A stretch of DNA of 64,000 bases from Oegoconia quadripuncta (taxonomy: Eukaryota; Arthropoda; Insecta; Lepidoptera; Autostichidae). Below, one piece after another: positions 1-13,100 of this stretch. The translations under genes and the position numbers were made by a program. How positions within the stretch are numbered: the stretch's first letter is position 1; the number at the start of each line of letters is the position of its first letter. The stretch is from the NCBI GenBank assembly GCA_949316235.1, contig OX438749.1:11054914-11118913 (forward strand), in the 5' to 3' direction. Under the pieces are notes generated by a model that was given only the letters and a program-made list of their open reading frames with translations, had not been told where the DNA came from and did not search any database.

Positions 1-603
1 GATAGCTTTAGGTCGACCCATATTTTGTTTCCGAATCAAAGATGATAACAAATTTGCCCCGATTTTACATAATATACAGCATTCGCACCTGTTGTGCTTT
101 ATGAGAGCCCAAAACTCGTATTTATATTTACACAATACACATGGTTAGGTAATAAAGCAAGAGCTCATGTATTATCCACCTGATTACATGAAGGCAAAAG
201 CTATTTGTCACCGCGATAACAGCACTGTAACCCACGTATCCCAGGTGCGTAACACCTGAAAAGTCACCGACTGAAAATTTATACGATATAGAAGAGCTCA
301 AAATGGGCAATACGTTATCGCAGACCGCGAGGTAACATTAGTGTAAAGCGTAGCTTAGGAAAGCGACGCAGGAATAAAAGCATTGTGGTTTAATGTGCCG
401 TGGGCTGATTTCGTGTTAATGACACGCAACTAGATTTGGAGGTCTATATTTGCCTACTGTCCGTTTTTTATAGAAACTCGTAGATTTCACTATTATTTCT
501 CTGATAAAATACAAACGAGATATTGAAATTATTTGAATGATACCATAGATATTAGTGTAATCTACTCATTATACGATAACTAAATCTTTTTATAATGAAT
601 AGC
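1..603. other. AT-rich stretch without recognised gene
   Basis: No exon, tRNA-like head or repeat end is recognisable. The reading frames are short and stop-rich. Confidence 0.4.
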
Positions 604-842
604 GATCGGTTGGTGTAGTGAATAGTGACCCTGTCAGCGAAACCAACGGTTGCGGGTTCGAATCCCGCGAGGGGTAAAAGTTTGTGGAATGAATACGAAC
701 AATACATTTATTCCCGAGTCATGAATACCTATTTATATAAATATTTATGTACGTTTATCCGTTATTTAGTAATCATAGTAAAATATTTACTTAGTTTGGG
801 ACTAGATGATTGGTGTAGGTGTCCGAAATATTTTTTTTTTTT
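604..842 (+). repeat. tRNA-derived SINE, type A
   Basis: A tRNA-like head carries an A-box-like block (TTGGTGTAGTG) and a B box (GGTTCGAATCC, about 655-665). A body follows with the phrase ATGATTGGTGTAGG, then a T-rich tail. A very similar copy lies at 17857-18100 and a third, inverted, at 36648-36842. The tRNA-like structure is followed by a shared non-tRNA body, which marks a SINE and not a tRNA gene. Confidence 0.8.
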
Positions 843-1217
843 ATCCTCACAAAAAATATATTAAAATCGTGTATAAATGATTTCGCATTTCTTTTCAGAA
901 TGCACATGCTTCAATGTTTTTCTTCGCTGTATAGTGAACATCACGAGACATAATTATGTCTTAAAAATAAAACTCATCGATATGTGTCTAATATTTTACC
1001 TTGCCATTTAAATCTTTATACGTAAAGAAAAATATATCATCTTTTAAGAGATATCGCGATAAGCATGTTATAAATACAAGAAATAAAAACAAACTTCACC
1101 TGTACTCAACTCGACTACATAAGTATACTTATGACTATTCATGAGACTGTTATCCTATGCAATAAAATCTTATGACTATTGACTACTAATAATCGCTATA
1201 ATACATTTTTTTTATAT
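843..1217. other. unassigned AT-rich DNA
   Basis: Nothing recognisable between the SINE tail and the RTE insertion. Confidence 0.4.
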
Positions 1218-1230
1218 TTAGTTTAGAAAA
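1218..1230. repeat. target-site duplication, left copy
   Basis: TTAGTTTAGAAAA, repeated exactly at 1848-1860, brackets the RTE insertion. Confidence 0.85.
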
Positions 1231-1847
1231 TTGAAATAAATGGCGAGAGAGTTGAATATGTCCATGAGTACATTTACCTGGGTCAAATAGTCTCCTTTCA
1301 GGCACGACAAGATAAAGAAATAGCGAGACGCATTGAAAATGCCTGGAGGAGCTTTTGGTCCATGAAGGAACACATGAAGGGCGACCTTCCACCGTCACTA
1401 AAGCGCAAACTCATGGACGTGTGCATTCTCCCGATCCTCACATATGGCGCTCAGACTTGGTCTTTGACAGAAGCCCAAAGGTCCAGCCTCAAGGTTTGCC
1501 AACGAGCCATGGAGCGCAGTGTACTAAATGTTAAACTGACCGATCGCGTCCGAAACACTACACTTCGCTCTAAGACCCTTGTTGCTGACATAGCCACAAC
1601 GGCCGCCAAGCTGAAGTGGGACTGGGCGGGCCATGTTTGTCGCATGCCAGACGATATGTGGGCCAAAATCGCCACCACCTGGAGCCCACCATTAGAAAGA
1701 AGGCGTCGCGGCAGACCGAAAAGGAGATGGAGGGATGAGTTGGATAAGTTCCTAACCAACTGGTCGGAGGCGGCCTGGGATAGAGAGCCGTGGAGAGAGA
1801 GGAGGGAGGCCTTTGCCCAGCAGTGGGACAGTATGGGCTCCTAATAA
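1231..1847 (+). mobile_element. 5'-truncated RTE-clade non-LTR retrotransposon (3' end)
   Basis: One frame stays open from the left boundary to a stop just before the right boundary and encodes the C-terminal end of an RTE-type polyprotein. Visible blocks are YIYLGQIVSFQ, the LPILTYGAQTWSLT block, KLKWDWAGHVCRMPD and RGRPKRRWRDELD, which is the usual order after the reverse transcriptase domain. The insert ends in TAATAA, the short simple-repeat type of 3' end known for RTE. The 13-base sequence TTAGTTTAGAAAA flanks it on both sides (1218-1230 and 1848-1860) and is read as the target-site duplication. The intact frame and the perfect duplication suggest a fairly recent insertion. The endonuclease and most of the reverse transcriptase are missing, so the copy cannot move by itself. 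Confidence 0.9.
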
Positions 1848-1860
1848 TTAGTTTAGAAAA
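1848..1860. repeat. target-site duplication, right copy
   Basis: Exact second copy of TTAGTTTAGAAAA following the RTE 3' end. Confidence 0.85.
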
Positions 1861-2519
1861 CAATACTATACCTATAGTAAACTAAACAACCGTATAAAAA
1901 TGTTCGTCGCCCACATAATATATGTTCAAAAAGTGTCAATATTTTTGGTTTTACAGGCTAGTTAATAACCATGGAAACAGATATTCTGATTTTAATGAAG
2001 CTTTAACAAGTCATTTCGCTGTCCTTATTAGTTTCTATGTATGTTTTTCCATTACCATCTTAATCACAATTCCGATGAACATTCCTCATAAATAATTATA
2101 ATAGATGACCCAAGCTAAAGAAAATTGAATATTTCATTAAAATCGGTATAATACCTACCTAATTTACATAAACTAGTTTCTAAAACCCGAAATGTAGCAT
2201 CTATATAAAGATTTATCGAATCACCACTTATTTTTAACCAATAGTGTAGTTGTATTTTTCATGTAAGAAAGGGTATGGTCTGGACATGTAAGTGAAAAAT
2301 AAATTAAATTACAGGAATATACAAGAAGATAATTAATTTTCACAATTCAGGAAATTGCGCATAAGAGCAGATAAAGAATCAGGGAGCAATACACTTAACC
2401 AAATCACTAATTGTGAGTGGGTGAATTTACTTTAAAAAGGGAATTTTCTAGAAACAAATACAAAACGAATTTGTAACTAAACTAACACTATTTTCGCTGT
2501 TGAGTATCGAATAATAAAA
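1861..2519. other. unassigned AT-rich DNA
   Basis: No exon or known repeat was recognised. Confidence 0.4.
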
Positions 2520-2733
2520 TGTCCGCCTGGCTAGCTACCACCATCTTATCTAAATCCGCCGCCAAGCAGCAATGTTAATAGCATTATTGTGTTCCGATTG
2601 ACAGAGATAAGATAGCCAGTCCCCCAAATATGTTGGGGTTTCCGGGTCAGTACGCTTCCACCTTCGACCTCATCTTCACTTAACATCAGGTGTGATTCAG
2701 GTCAAATACGAACACGTCGTGCATAAAAAAAAA
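2520..2733 (+). repeat. SINE type C, 5'-truncated
   Basis: The copy begins inside the body at GTCCGCCTGGCTAGC, runs through the TAAGATAGCCAGTCC block and the AACATCAGGTGTGATTCAGG tail, and ends in an A-tract. It matches the body of the full copy at 59212-59529. The tRNA-like head is missing. Confidence 0.8.
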
Positions 2734-4056
2734 ATACCGACATCGACACTTCCTCAATATTTCTGTCCTTGATATGTAGGTGTAGGGTGCAAGCCGAAAA
2801 AAGTGTCAGAAAAAATAAATAATCCAATTTACCTTTACCTGTACATCAAAGCTATTCAAAGGCGAAAAACTCATTTTCATCACGTACACTCTGAAAATGG
2901 GAATCTAATGAACTCCGTGCAACCACAATGATCTAATATTAAACAAAATTCAATACAGGTACGGATAGGATATATACTTTACTTTGCCATGGGAATATGA
3001 AACTATTTTAATTGTGTTTAAGGTGCAATTTGATTGGTCGTATGTAAAAGAGGGGTCAGGAAACCCTGAATGGTATGCTCTCAGCATGTGGTCCGTTTCG
3101 CACCCTCTCTCATTATGCCTCCTTTATCACCGAATAACGGTCGATGGACGAAAGCATCTAATCAGGGACCGTCATCTTGTGCCCAGACCACCCTTTACCG
3201 TGTACTTTCTCTTGGAATTTTACTACTTAATTCTTTCTAACAAGGAAACTTTCTTGAAAGCCGACTGTTTTTCTTCTTAAATAAGTTTAATTAAAACATT
3301 GCAATTTGCTTTTTGATTTATACCTGAAAATGTTCTAAGTTACTTTGGAACCATAAATCTACATTGTAAGAGTTTATGAGAGGATATTTTTTAGCATACA
3401 TTTACAAGCATAAGACAGTAACTCTTTAGTTCCACGTAATATCTCTATTCGTCTGTCGGTAAACTTTCTATTGGAATAAAATTGTGATTTGCGTCAATAT
3501 ATGTGCTCATTGGTGCATGCAGATTACGCGTATCTATTTAATACATTTATTATTAACACATTTGTCATATTCATTATCATAGTGCTCGTGCCATAACATA
3601 ATGTTAGCAATAGTATATCGTGATAGAATGTGTATCACGCCTAATATGAATGCTCTATTACCCAAGTATTTTGCTTGTTACATATGGGATAGTGAGAATT
3701 ATGTAGAATGAAACCGAAATTTTATCTAAACTTTTGTACGAAAGAACACTATGGTCGTAGGATATACTCTGTTGCAGATTTAAACGGATTTTCGTTGAAA
3801 CTTTACCTTCTTGTCTTCGGTAGAGTCGTAAAGTGACTTAAGGAGTGGAAACTTTTCGAAATGCAGTAAAACCGAGGTCAACTAGATTTACATTGAAAAG
3901 CGATCTACAGGCAGAGTCTGCGTCTAAAGTAACTGCATCTTTATCATTGCATACCTATTGCTATTTCAGCAGATCGGTAATCTTTTGTTGCTGATTGTAG
4001 AATGTCATTGATGGTAGGAATGTATTATTTATTACAATAGACAAAGGAAAGTAAAA
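2734..4056. other. upstream region of ODAD4
   Basis: This probably contains the ODAD4 promoter and 5' UTR. I could not place a TATA box, initiator or upstream non-coding exon with confidence. Confidence 0.3.
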
Positions 4057-4124
4057 ATGGGGAAAAAGTATGAGTTAGAGGAAAAGGCATTGTTCAATGT
4101 AGTGAATGTGTACCGAGAGAGAGG
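4057..4124 (+). CDS. ODAD4: ODAD4 exon 1 (start exon)
   Basis: The ATG lies in a good context (AAAAATGG). The 22 codons include [14 protein letters not shown], followed by a consensus donor GTAAGT at 4125. The exon leaves two bases (GG) that join the first base of exon 2 to make Gly. The join completes a TPR helix pair ([19 protein letters not shown]). The exon is too short to stand out as an open frame, and the phase match is the main support. Confidence 0.75.
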
Positions 4125-7100
4125 GTAAGTTGTGTATGACGTTAATATTCGTAGAAGACCTATTCATAAATACTGTTCATCTAAATGCCCCCAAAATTCA
4201 AGCAGGTACTGCTGATGTAGAACTAAATCATCACCCAAAGACCGAGTGCGGTGCTTTTAATTACATATTGACATCTGGGAGTTCTAGCTTAAAAATGCAA
4301 TGTATTTATTTATTTATTAATAAATAAATAAATAAATATATTATTATGTAATATTATATGATGTTGATGTTCCAAATATGGAACATCAACATCATATAAT
4401 ATTACACATATATTTTCTACATATTTTAGAAATTCAATTCCTGATATTATATGACAATTAAAGATGTACACGTCATTCACCGAATTGTACAAAAGCATCT
4501 TAGGTGGTAAGTTGGAGCTAACCTAAAAGATATTGTGCCCTTAAAAGGGGTACATTAGTACTATTAGTTTTTCTGTGATGGGGGTAATGTTGCAACGTTT
4601 AAGTATTGTCTATTTAGTTGTAGTCGCATTCTGGATCCAGCAGTTAAAGATTTTAATTTGAATTTGTGTATGGAATCAATATATTGGTTACAAAAAATAT
4701 TTCTAAAAGAAAAGTACCTCTAAAATTGACTGTAGCAAAACCTTGTTAAAAGAGATTCTTATTTTATTTTAAATAATAAGAAAAATTGCATTATAGATTT
4801 CATACTGTTCTAATTTTAGATTAACAATATATTAGATATATGGTGGTCTTCCTTTTATGTAATCTACAATATTTACACCTACAGGAGAGTGCTGCATATC
4901 TTTTAAAACATTTTGTCTATTCTATTCCCGGCTCAGGCAAGCTACTTTTTCATAAAATTCTATAAAATTTTTACTTTAACAAGTAAAATCAATATTATTT
5001 ATATATTTGCGAGACGACGATCTTGTACTTTCATCCAGTATATTATGTAAAATAAAGTAGAAATAGAAATAATATTAAATGGATACGAATCCTACTCCCC
5101 TTTTTTAATGCAATCTGTTTGTCTGTACTTAGAGAAAAATAAAAGTACTTCTATATTGTAACAGTAGTATTTTCTTTAGAAAGTGATACTGATGTTAATG
5201 ATAAAATATGTTTTTTCAATTATAAATTTTACCCATAAAAGAGCCGAAGTTTAATGGTAACGAAGCATAAAAAATACCACTTGATAAAGTTGGGTACTTA
5301 AGTATAAGTAGATAGGAGTACATCAAAATATAGGATGTCTAATGATCCGTAACAAAAAAGACATACTGGTACATACAATGGAATTATCAAATACCAAACG
5401 AGTTCTTAGAGTATAATATCATTTAGAACAATTTACTTTCTTCAGAAATTACTTGCAACGCCTCGAGCAGTTCGAGAAAGCTATACAAGCTTACAATGAA
5501 GCGCTACAGTGGAATGTGAGTATAGATCTCTACCAGAGTTGCAGGAAAATCATATTACTGAAGAGCAAGCATGACGCACAGCATTTGTATAACGCTGTCT
5601 CGTTCATTCAAGCAATCTTGATTCTGCAAGCTGGTTTTGTGTTCATCTAAACAAACAGTGGCGGATTAAATTCGAAGCAAACAAGCAATTAGACGAAGCT
5701 AAGGCGAACCACACACGGTGCCGTATACCGCCAAGTGTCACACACGCGATTTTCAGCGAATTTTATTATGTATGCCGCGCAGACGAATGTTCACAACCGA
5801 CGAAAGGAAACGACATTTCATGATGATTAGACCATCATATTCATAACCTGTCCATGTGATTATTTTTATTTCAAATAGTTTACAATAGAAATAACATAGT
5901 GATTCTTTTGTGCGTTATTATTATAGCTAAGCAATTTTATGAATATCAAAATTTACATGCCAATGGTAACTATGGATAATAAATTATGAATTTTACTATT
6001 TTTGTCAATCACATTTATATTAAAAATTTAATTTATTAACGGTAATGATGTCACAAGACATTATGACAAATAAGTATTAGGAGTACTTATTGATATATCA
6101 AGCAAATTTTGAGACACAAACTAGGGCTACTTGCAAAGTGTCTCCGAAACGACTAATATGAAGTAAATATATACGCATGGCTACAATAACGGTATATTGG
6201 AGACTTTCTATATTCTCAATCGCTGGGCCACTTGTAGTACATATTATAAATGAGGGTGTATTATACACCGAGCACAACTGACCTGTCGCTCGCCGATCGC
6301 CGCTGTGTAAGGACGGTGTGGCATTTACTGTGATATCTATTAATTCTTAGTGAACAATATTTATTACTTTTTAGTCAATTGTACACAGCTGTTAATTTTA
6401 CACATTATGTATGTATGTACTCGTGTTTGACACCACGTGAAAAATCGACAGTGCACCGTGGTATTGCTGCTATTGAAAGGAGTTTGTCGTATGTTAGGTT
6501 TCAACGGAATATATAGGTACATAAAGTGGTGCAATATTCGATTCGCTTATCCACGCATCGCAGCGGCATACAGTACCGTGTGTGATTCGTCACTCTGAAA
6601 GCACCTAAATAGATGCCATGAAGCGGAACATGGCAGTGAGACTGATACTAAGAATAAACAGCACGTTATAGTCGGAATTTGAAGGGGTGACTGAGTCGCA
6701 CGTTAACATTAAAAGATCCTTAACTAGATTCTGCCATACTTAAGTATTGTTTGACATAGGGTGCTTTGTCATAAATAGCGTCTGTGAAATGTGGTTGACT
6801 GAACTTTTTCCTAGAAAAAGATCGGGTATAATTAAATCTTTTATAATTTCATGACTCTACCTCTGTCTTTAGTTCTTACAGAATGGAAAGAGTTAGCGGT
6901 ATATTTTTTGTACAATACAGTAAAAGAAATGTATTAGTCATATTTTTTTATAAAGTAAATAATATCATAAATTTATAGAAAATAATCATCATGCATCAGT
7001 GGCAGTTTAAAATATCAGTGAAAAACTTGAAGAGAAGCTCCTTCGTTTAAGTAGAGATTTTAAAGCCTTCCACCACTACACGCTGCCGATGCGATTCGGC

Positions 7101-10100
7101 ACGTTTCTGATTTGGTTATTGAGTTCATGACGGGACAAGTGGGCCCAAACAACCTTTAACCCATACAATTTGTCTTTTTTTACGACATTTAAGCATATCA
7201 CAAGCACGTTGATCGGATTTACATGGGGCAAGTAAGCACACCAACTTAATCGGCAGAAAACATATAACACTACGACCATATGACTTAATAAGTTGGCTAT
7301 TTCGCTAATTTGGGACAACTTTCATAAAAATGAAATCAATCACCGGATCAGAAGCGTGCGAAAAGGCATTACTACATAGAGCAGTGGTATATAGTGTTTT
7401 AAGTAACTACTTATTATATATTTTATTATGTAATTAGTTTTTTTTTTAATAAATTAATGATTATCTACCTTGAGAAAATATAGGTATTGCAAAACTTTTC
7501 ATTTCGTAAGTCCCTTTATTAAACTTTATACACACATGACGACCTGTTTGGTGTAATGGTCAGCAACTCTGCCCACTATACCAAAAGGTTGCGGGTTCGA
7601 ATCCCGCTAGGGGCATATTGTTTGTGTGATGAATACGGACATGTGTACCCGAGTTATGGATGTTTTCATTTATAATAAGTATTTATTTACAAAAAAAAAA
7701 GTATTTATGTAGTATATCAACCATCTGGTATCCACAACACAAGCCTATAGTTGCTTACTGTGGAACTAGATGGCGTTGTGTGTATGTCTAAGGATATTTA
7801 TTATTTATTATTATTATTACATGATTATTCGAATCTAAAGTAAAATTACAAAAATTATGGTTCAAAAGATAGTGTTAAAAGCTAAGTATATTCTTAACCG
7901 ACTTCCAATAAACATGGCTATGAACTACCGCCAGCAAACCTGCTTTCAAAAAACCGCATCAAGATCGGTGCACTCGTATAAAAGCTACGGTGCCACAGAC
8001 AGATACACACATTTATTTATTTAGTGACGAAAAAAAATTCTGATACGAGGCTACTGTGTCAATGTCGGTTATGTAATACTTTTATATAGAACAAAAATTA
8101 CTTCACAAAATATGACACTTTATCAGTCTGGTTATGGAATTTACAAATTATATGGTTTATCTATGAGTGGTACCAATTATTTACAGGATTCTGATGTCCC
8201 TTCTCTTCTTGGGCGCAGTGTGGCACGAGCGAAGGCGACGCACTATGTCGGTGCTTTAGCAGATGCGGCTCAAGCAGCTGGTTATTTCTTTATGTGTACT
8301 AGAGAAGGAAAAGGAAAACGATATGTTAATTTGCTTTTACCTAAAGTGGATTGTACTTTAAGGAACATTGTAGCGACGACAGTATTATAAAAGTTTTTCG
8401 ACTAAATGGTTTCTTGCTTAATATTTTATCGCACTCTCTCCTCTGTTGTTATTTTCTCGAATATTCATACCATTTCTCTACACATCAAATACTTACGCAT
8501 CATACTTGCAACGTAATTAAATCTACTTTCCCGCTACTAATAACTTTCTTCCTGCTTTAATTAGTAATTATAACCTGGCAGAAAGGAAGGCAGAAGTATA
8601 CATATTATTAAATTATTCTGACGATGTATTGGGCAGATGTAACATCTATTTTTATCAGGTATGGTGCATTACAGTGAAAGAATACATCGAGAGAGCAATT
8701 TATAAATTTGAAGATTATACTGAACCATATAATATTTTAATTACTATATTTTGCTTTATTACTAGAATTGGAGCCGGAGAATTTGACGGCACTACAAATT
8801 CGAGCGCAAACTGAGTATGAGAAGTGCGCCTTCGAGAGGTCACTTGTCCTCGCGCACAGGGAGCAACGCCTGAGGAGAATACCACCCGACTTTGCTGAGT
8901 GTGCTAGGCATGCTGAGGAGACGGTAAACATCTAAAATCACAGTAGTATCACATCTCGTATCACATTTCATCATCTTCAACATATCAGCGAAAGACATCC
9001 ACTGCTGGACAAAGGCCTCGTCCAAGGTTCTCCACAACGATCGGCCCTGCGCTGCCTGCATCCACCGGCTTCCAGTGATCATTACTAAATCGTCGGTCCA
9101 CCTCGTGGGGCGACCTGCCCACGCTGCGTCTTCCGGTGCGTGGTCGCCACTCGAAAACCTTTCCGCCCCAACGGCCGTCGGTCCTATGAGCAATGTGCCC
9201 CGCCCACTGCCACTTACTTATCTATTCAAATAATTGATGATGACCATAAAGTTGACAACACAGTCGGAGTTTGATCCCTAAAATTGCCAATTTAATTTCA
9301 AGATATATAAAATATAATTTTGTGCACGTATACTTCTTGAAATAGTGTATATATAATTGAACGACGGAGCGAAGAATACTCCAAAGTTTATTGGTTCCTT
9401 TATATACGAACGAGGCTTCAATCCAGTGCACTCTGTTGTTATATACTATTGACGACTACAATAGTGCAGGCTAATAACTAATAATTGAACTCTCGTGAGC
9501 CTTTGTTTCCTCAGAGCAAAATCCTTCCATTTTTCACAAGCCAGACTGCAATTTCTCATTTTATTTTCCCTTCCATATTTACTTTCCGTTGGAATTCATT
9601 TGTTTAAATCTCGGCAGATTAAACAAGCTTTAGCGGTTATTGACTATACTCTGTGGTTAGAGTAGCACTATTTGCTTGCCTAACTTAAGTAGTTATGTTT
9701 GAGTAACTGAATTAGATTATACATTTACCTAACAAAATTATCTGATAATCTGACAATCGGTAATCTAATGGAAGCTGTAGTTGACTTTAGTTGAACATAA
9801 ATTAATGAATTATTATTTAATTGTTTGTAATTCAGTTTCAATGGAATTTCAAGTTAATGTATGCTTTTCGTAACACAGATTTTTAAATAAACCAACAATA
9901 AAAACACAGTTCTCCGTTTGTTTCTGTTTCTAATTTTTAACAGAAGCATCACGATATGGTTGAGTTTTACTGATTTTTGGAGTTTAATAAGCGCCGGACA
10001 CAACGCCATTTGAGTGACTGTTCAGTAAGCCAGAGGCTCGTAGACGACTACATGTGTGAGATTTTAAGTTCCCTATTAACTACTTGCTTACTGCCATGGT

Positions 10101-13100
10101 AAGCAAGTAATGTTATACACAACGTCGTCAGCGCAGTGCGAGGTAGAGGGAGAAGGTTTATTACTTAACTAGCTTATCACTGACTTACTCGCTGAACTAT
10201 CTTCAAATTTATGCGTAAGCAAGGGCAGTGAAAGTGCAGTGACTGAACTGTCAACTCAACTAACTCGCGCATCGGCCTCCGAAAGTTAAGTTAGGGTACA
10301 AAATCGACACGATTCTGATTGCATATATTGTTACAACTGGTTTGCATTTCTCCATGCAGGTGAGAGAATGCGCGGGTAAGATGGCTCGAAAAGTATTGAA
10401 TCCAACTGTGAGATTACTGCGCCGGGTGGAGCTGACCAAGTATTATGGAGACGGAGATGCACCCGTAGTTCCGATGCGTTGTAGCCGAATGCAGCCTCAG
10501 CCTACACATCAGGTATACAGATGGCAGATTCCTGTAAGGGATAGTGGACCCTATCTTCAAAACTATATGTACCTCCTTTCTTTCTGGGGTCCTAATGTCA
10601 CGCACGTAATTACTGTCACCTCAACTAACAAAGTATTGATCAATTTGAATTAAATTTATATTTTTCAACCCGAAGTATCTGAATCCGAAATATAAGTGTG
10701 AACCTCTTTGAGTACTAAATATGTGCTCATATCAAAGACAATACAAATGTGTATAATAGTCGGACAAATAAAAAAAGACTAAAACTTCAATTGCAAATGG
10801 CTGCAATTATTACCTGCCTCTTGCTCGCAGACTAACTTCACCTGTATTTTTTTTTATTTAGACCGCATTGAACCTTGCTTGCACCAATGGGAAATGAACC
10901 GTTAGCATTTGTTTAGCCTGATAGAATGAAAGAAAATAACTGAGAAGGATTCAAAAGCCAATTAGGTACGTCAATAATGCAGTTTTTTTCTTTATTTCTA
11001 CTTCACTTTGCTTACTGAATTATGAAGTAAATTGACTAAAATGTTTGCAAACCGCATCACTGGTAGAAGATGAGATCCTCAAATTAATTGTTGACCTTGT
11101 AAACTATGTACTTGCAAATAAACTACCTCTTCTTGTTCTACGTTAGACGTTAAATTGCATAAAAAAACATTGCAATATATTGATTTTCAAATATTTCAAC
11201 GTGCAGGCTAATGTTTGAAGAACCCTAAGCTCATCTTTGTATAGTTAAATGCACAAGTACTAGAGTAAGCTAGCCGCACGACACTACCAGAAATGTGAAC
11301 GTAGTAAGGTGGTGCGGCCTCGAGCATACACATTTCTGTCTGATAGTTATTCTATTGTGTCTCTTCTGTTGTGCATAAGGAATAAAGATGAATTACGTAA
11401 CGGAAAGATACAATCATTGGAGTATATGTATTGTAATACACGCGTAATACGTATACTGCACTTTAAGTGTCTATTATAATGATAGTGTTTTCACAGGAGG
11501 GGTAGTTATACAAGAATCTTTATGTTACAAACAATTTGTTAAAAACATTTAAGCATAAGAGCACACCGTACGTAAAAACTTTTACTTAAAATGTATGTAT
11601 TGTCATCAGAACTGTATCATGTTTATCGCGCACTCGAGTTTTTACTGTCGAGAGACTTTGGCATATCTATTTCTATCACACTTATTGCAAGTGTGCATAA
11701 GTGCAAACCTATTGATGTCTATTGAAAAATGTGAAGTGCGCGAAATCTCGAGTTTCTGAACCAATTACGCAAAATGTATGCTCGTTAGAACAGTAAATAA
11801 TTCTAATTTGTTTTGCAAACTTTGAACGGACATAGTTATACTTATACATACGAAGCAAATCAAATGAAAGGTTGTAAAAATTATCTCACCCACTATCATA
11901 CTTATATATACCTAATTCACTTTGTGATTTCAGGTGCAGGAAATGTCGCGCATTGAAAAACAGAAGTCTCAAAATATCTCCCGACTGATGGCTTCCAAAT
12001 ATTTGGAAAGAATGGCCCATGACAAATATTTTCTGATCGCGTTATGTAAAGATGAGCGACTCGCTTCGGCGAACGTACAAGGCTCACTAAAATTAAAGCA
12101 GTTAGCTAATCAGGCGCTTGCCGATATAGAAAAACGTCAGGTAGGTTGCAATTTTCCCACAGACATATATTTCGGGGAAACTCTGGCGTTGCTAGTGGCT
12201 GGGACGGTACCAACTCCTCGTGGTATAGGGTAACTCGGAAAACTGCTATATTATATCAGCTACTAAAGGCGAATAAGATATCAGAATGACACAAGGATTT
12301 AATAGAACGAGGTAATGGTCTGCCACTGATGGAACACGGGCCCAATTAACTTAAATCTTTAAAGTGGCAATATCAGACCACTTACCCACTCACAAATTAT
12401 AACAATCAATTATGATCACGGAACCTGTGATGCTACCGGTGAAGGGTAAACATTTGAATGCTCCTCATGCCATCCAACTTGGCCGTCGCATGCAGTCTGT
12501 GGGAATTAACCGGAGTAGTCTACAAGCGCTCCTGCTCAAATTCCGTGAACAAATTCTTATTAAGTCACCGGATTCTTCCAAGCGTCGTTGATAATAGGTA
12601 AGCAGATTCACTCACGTTCATTGATGTGTTAACTGGCGGTCCGTCTTTTTTGACGGCTGGTAGTAATATTAATATTCACTTTCGGTGCCCAGACTCACCT
12701 TTACTGTAAACGTCACTGGGCCATTTTTTGGCCATACCAGCGCCACAGATTCACTTCTTGTAGCAAAGCACGTACCATGATAGTCATACGACGGTCGCAA
12801 TTATAAATTACGTCGCTAACTTATCGCTATTTGCGACATATAAATATTATCAGAAAGAACATGAGGATTAAAAGCGTAGCCCGTTTTTATACAAAAGTAT
12901 TAGCTATGTTTAGACATTAACGTAAGTGGACATTAATTAGAAATGGGTTCTAATTGATTGGCTTATCAGATTACGAGTTTATTAATACAACTAATGCCTC
13001 ATAAGTATTTTATTTGGAAACAGAAAATATTTGTATATAAAAAGTCGTACGCGTCGACTTTAGCATAAGTATATTACTGTTTGGTTTCCTACTCCGTCCG

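Noticed and set aside
604..670. Possible tRNA gene
   Set aside because: A and B boxes are present, but the same head plus a long shared body recurs elsewhere, so it is a SINE head. The same reasoning applies at 7541, 14050, 17857, 18498, 36800 and 49883.
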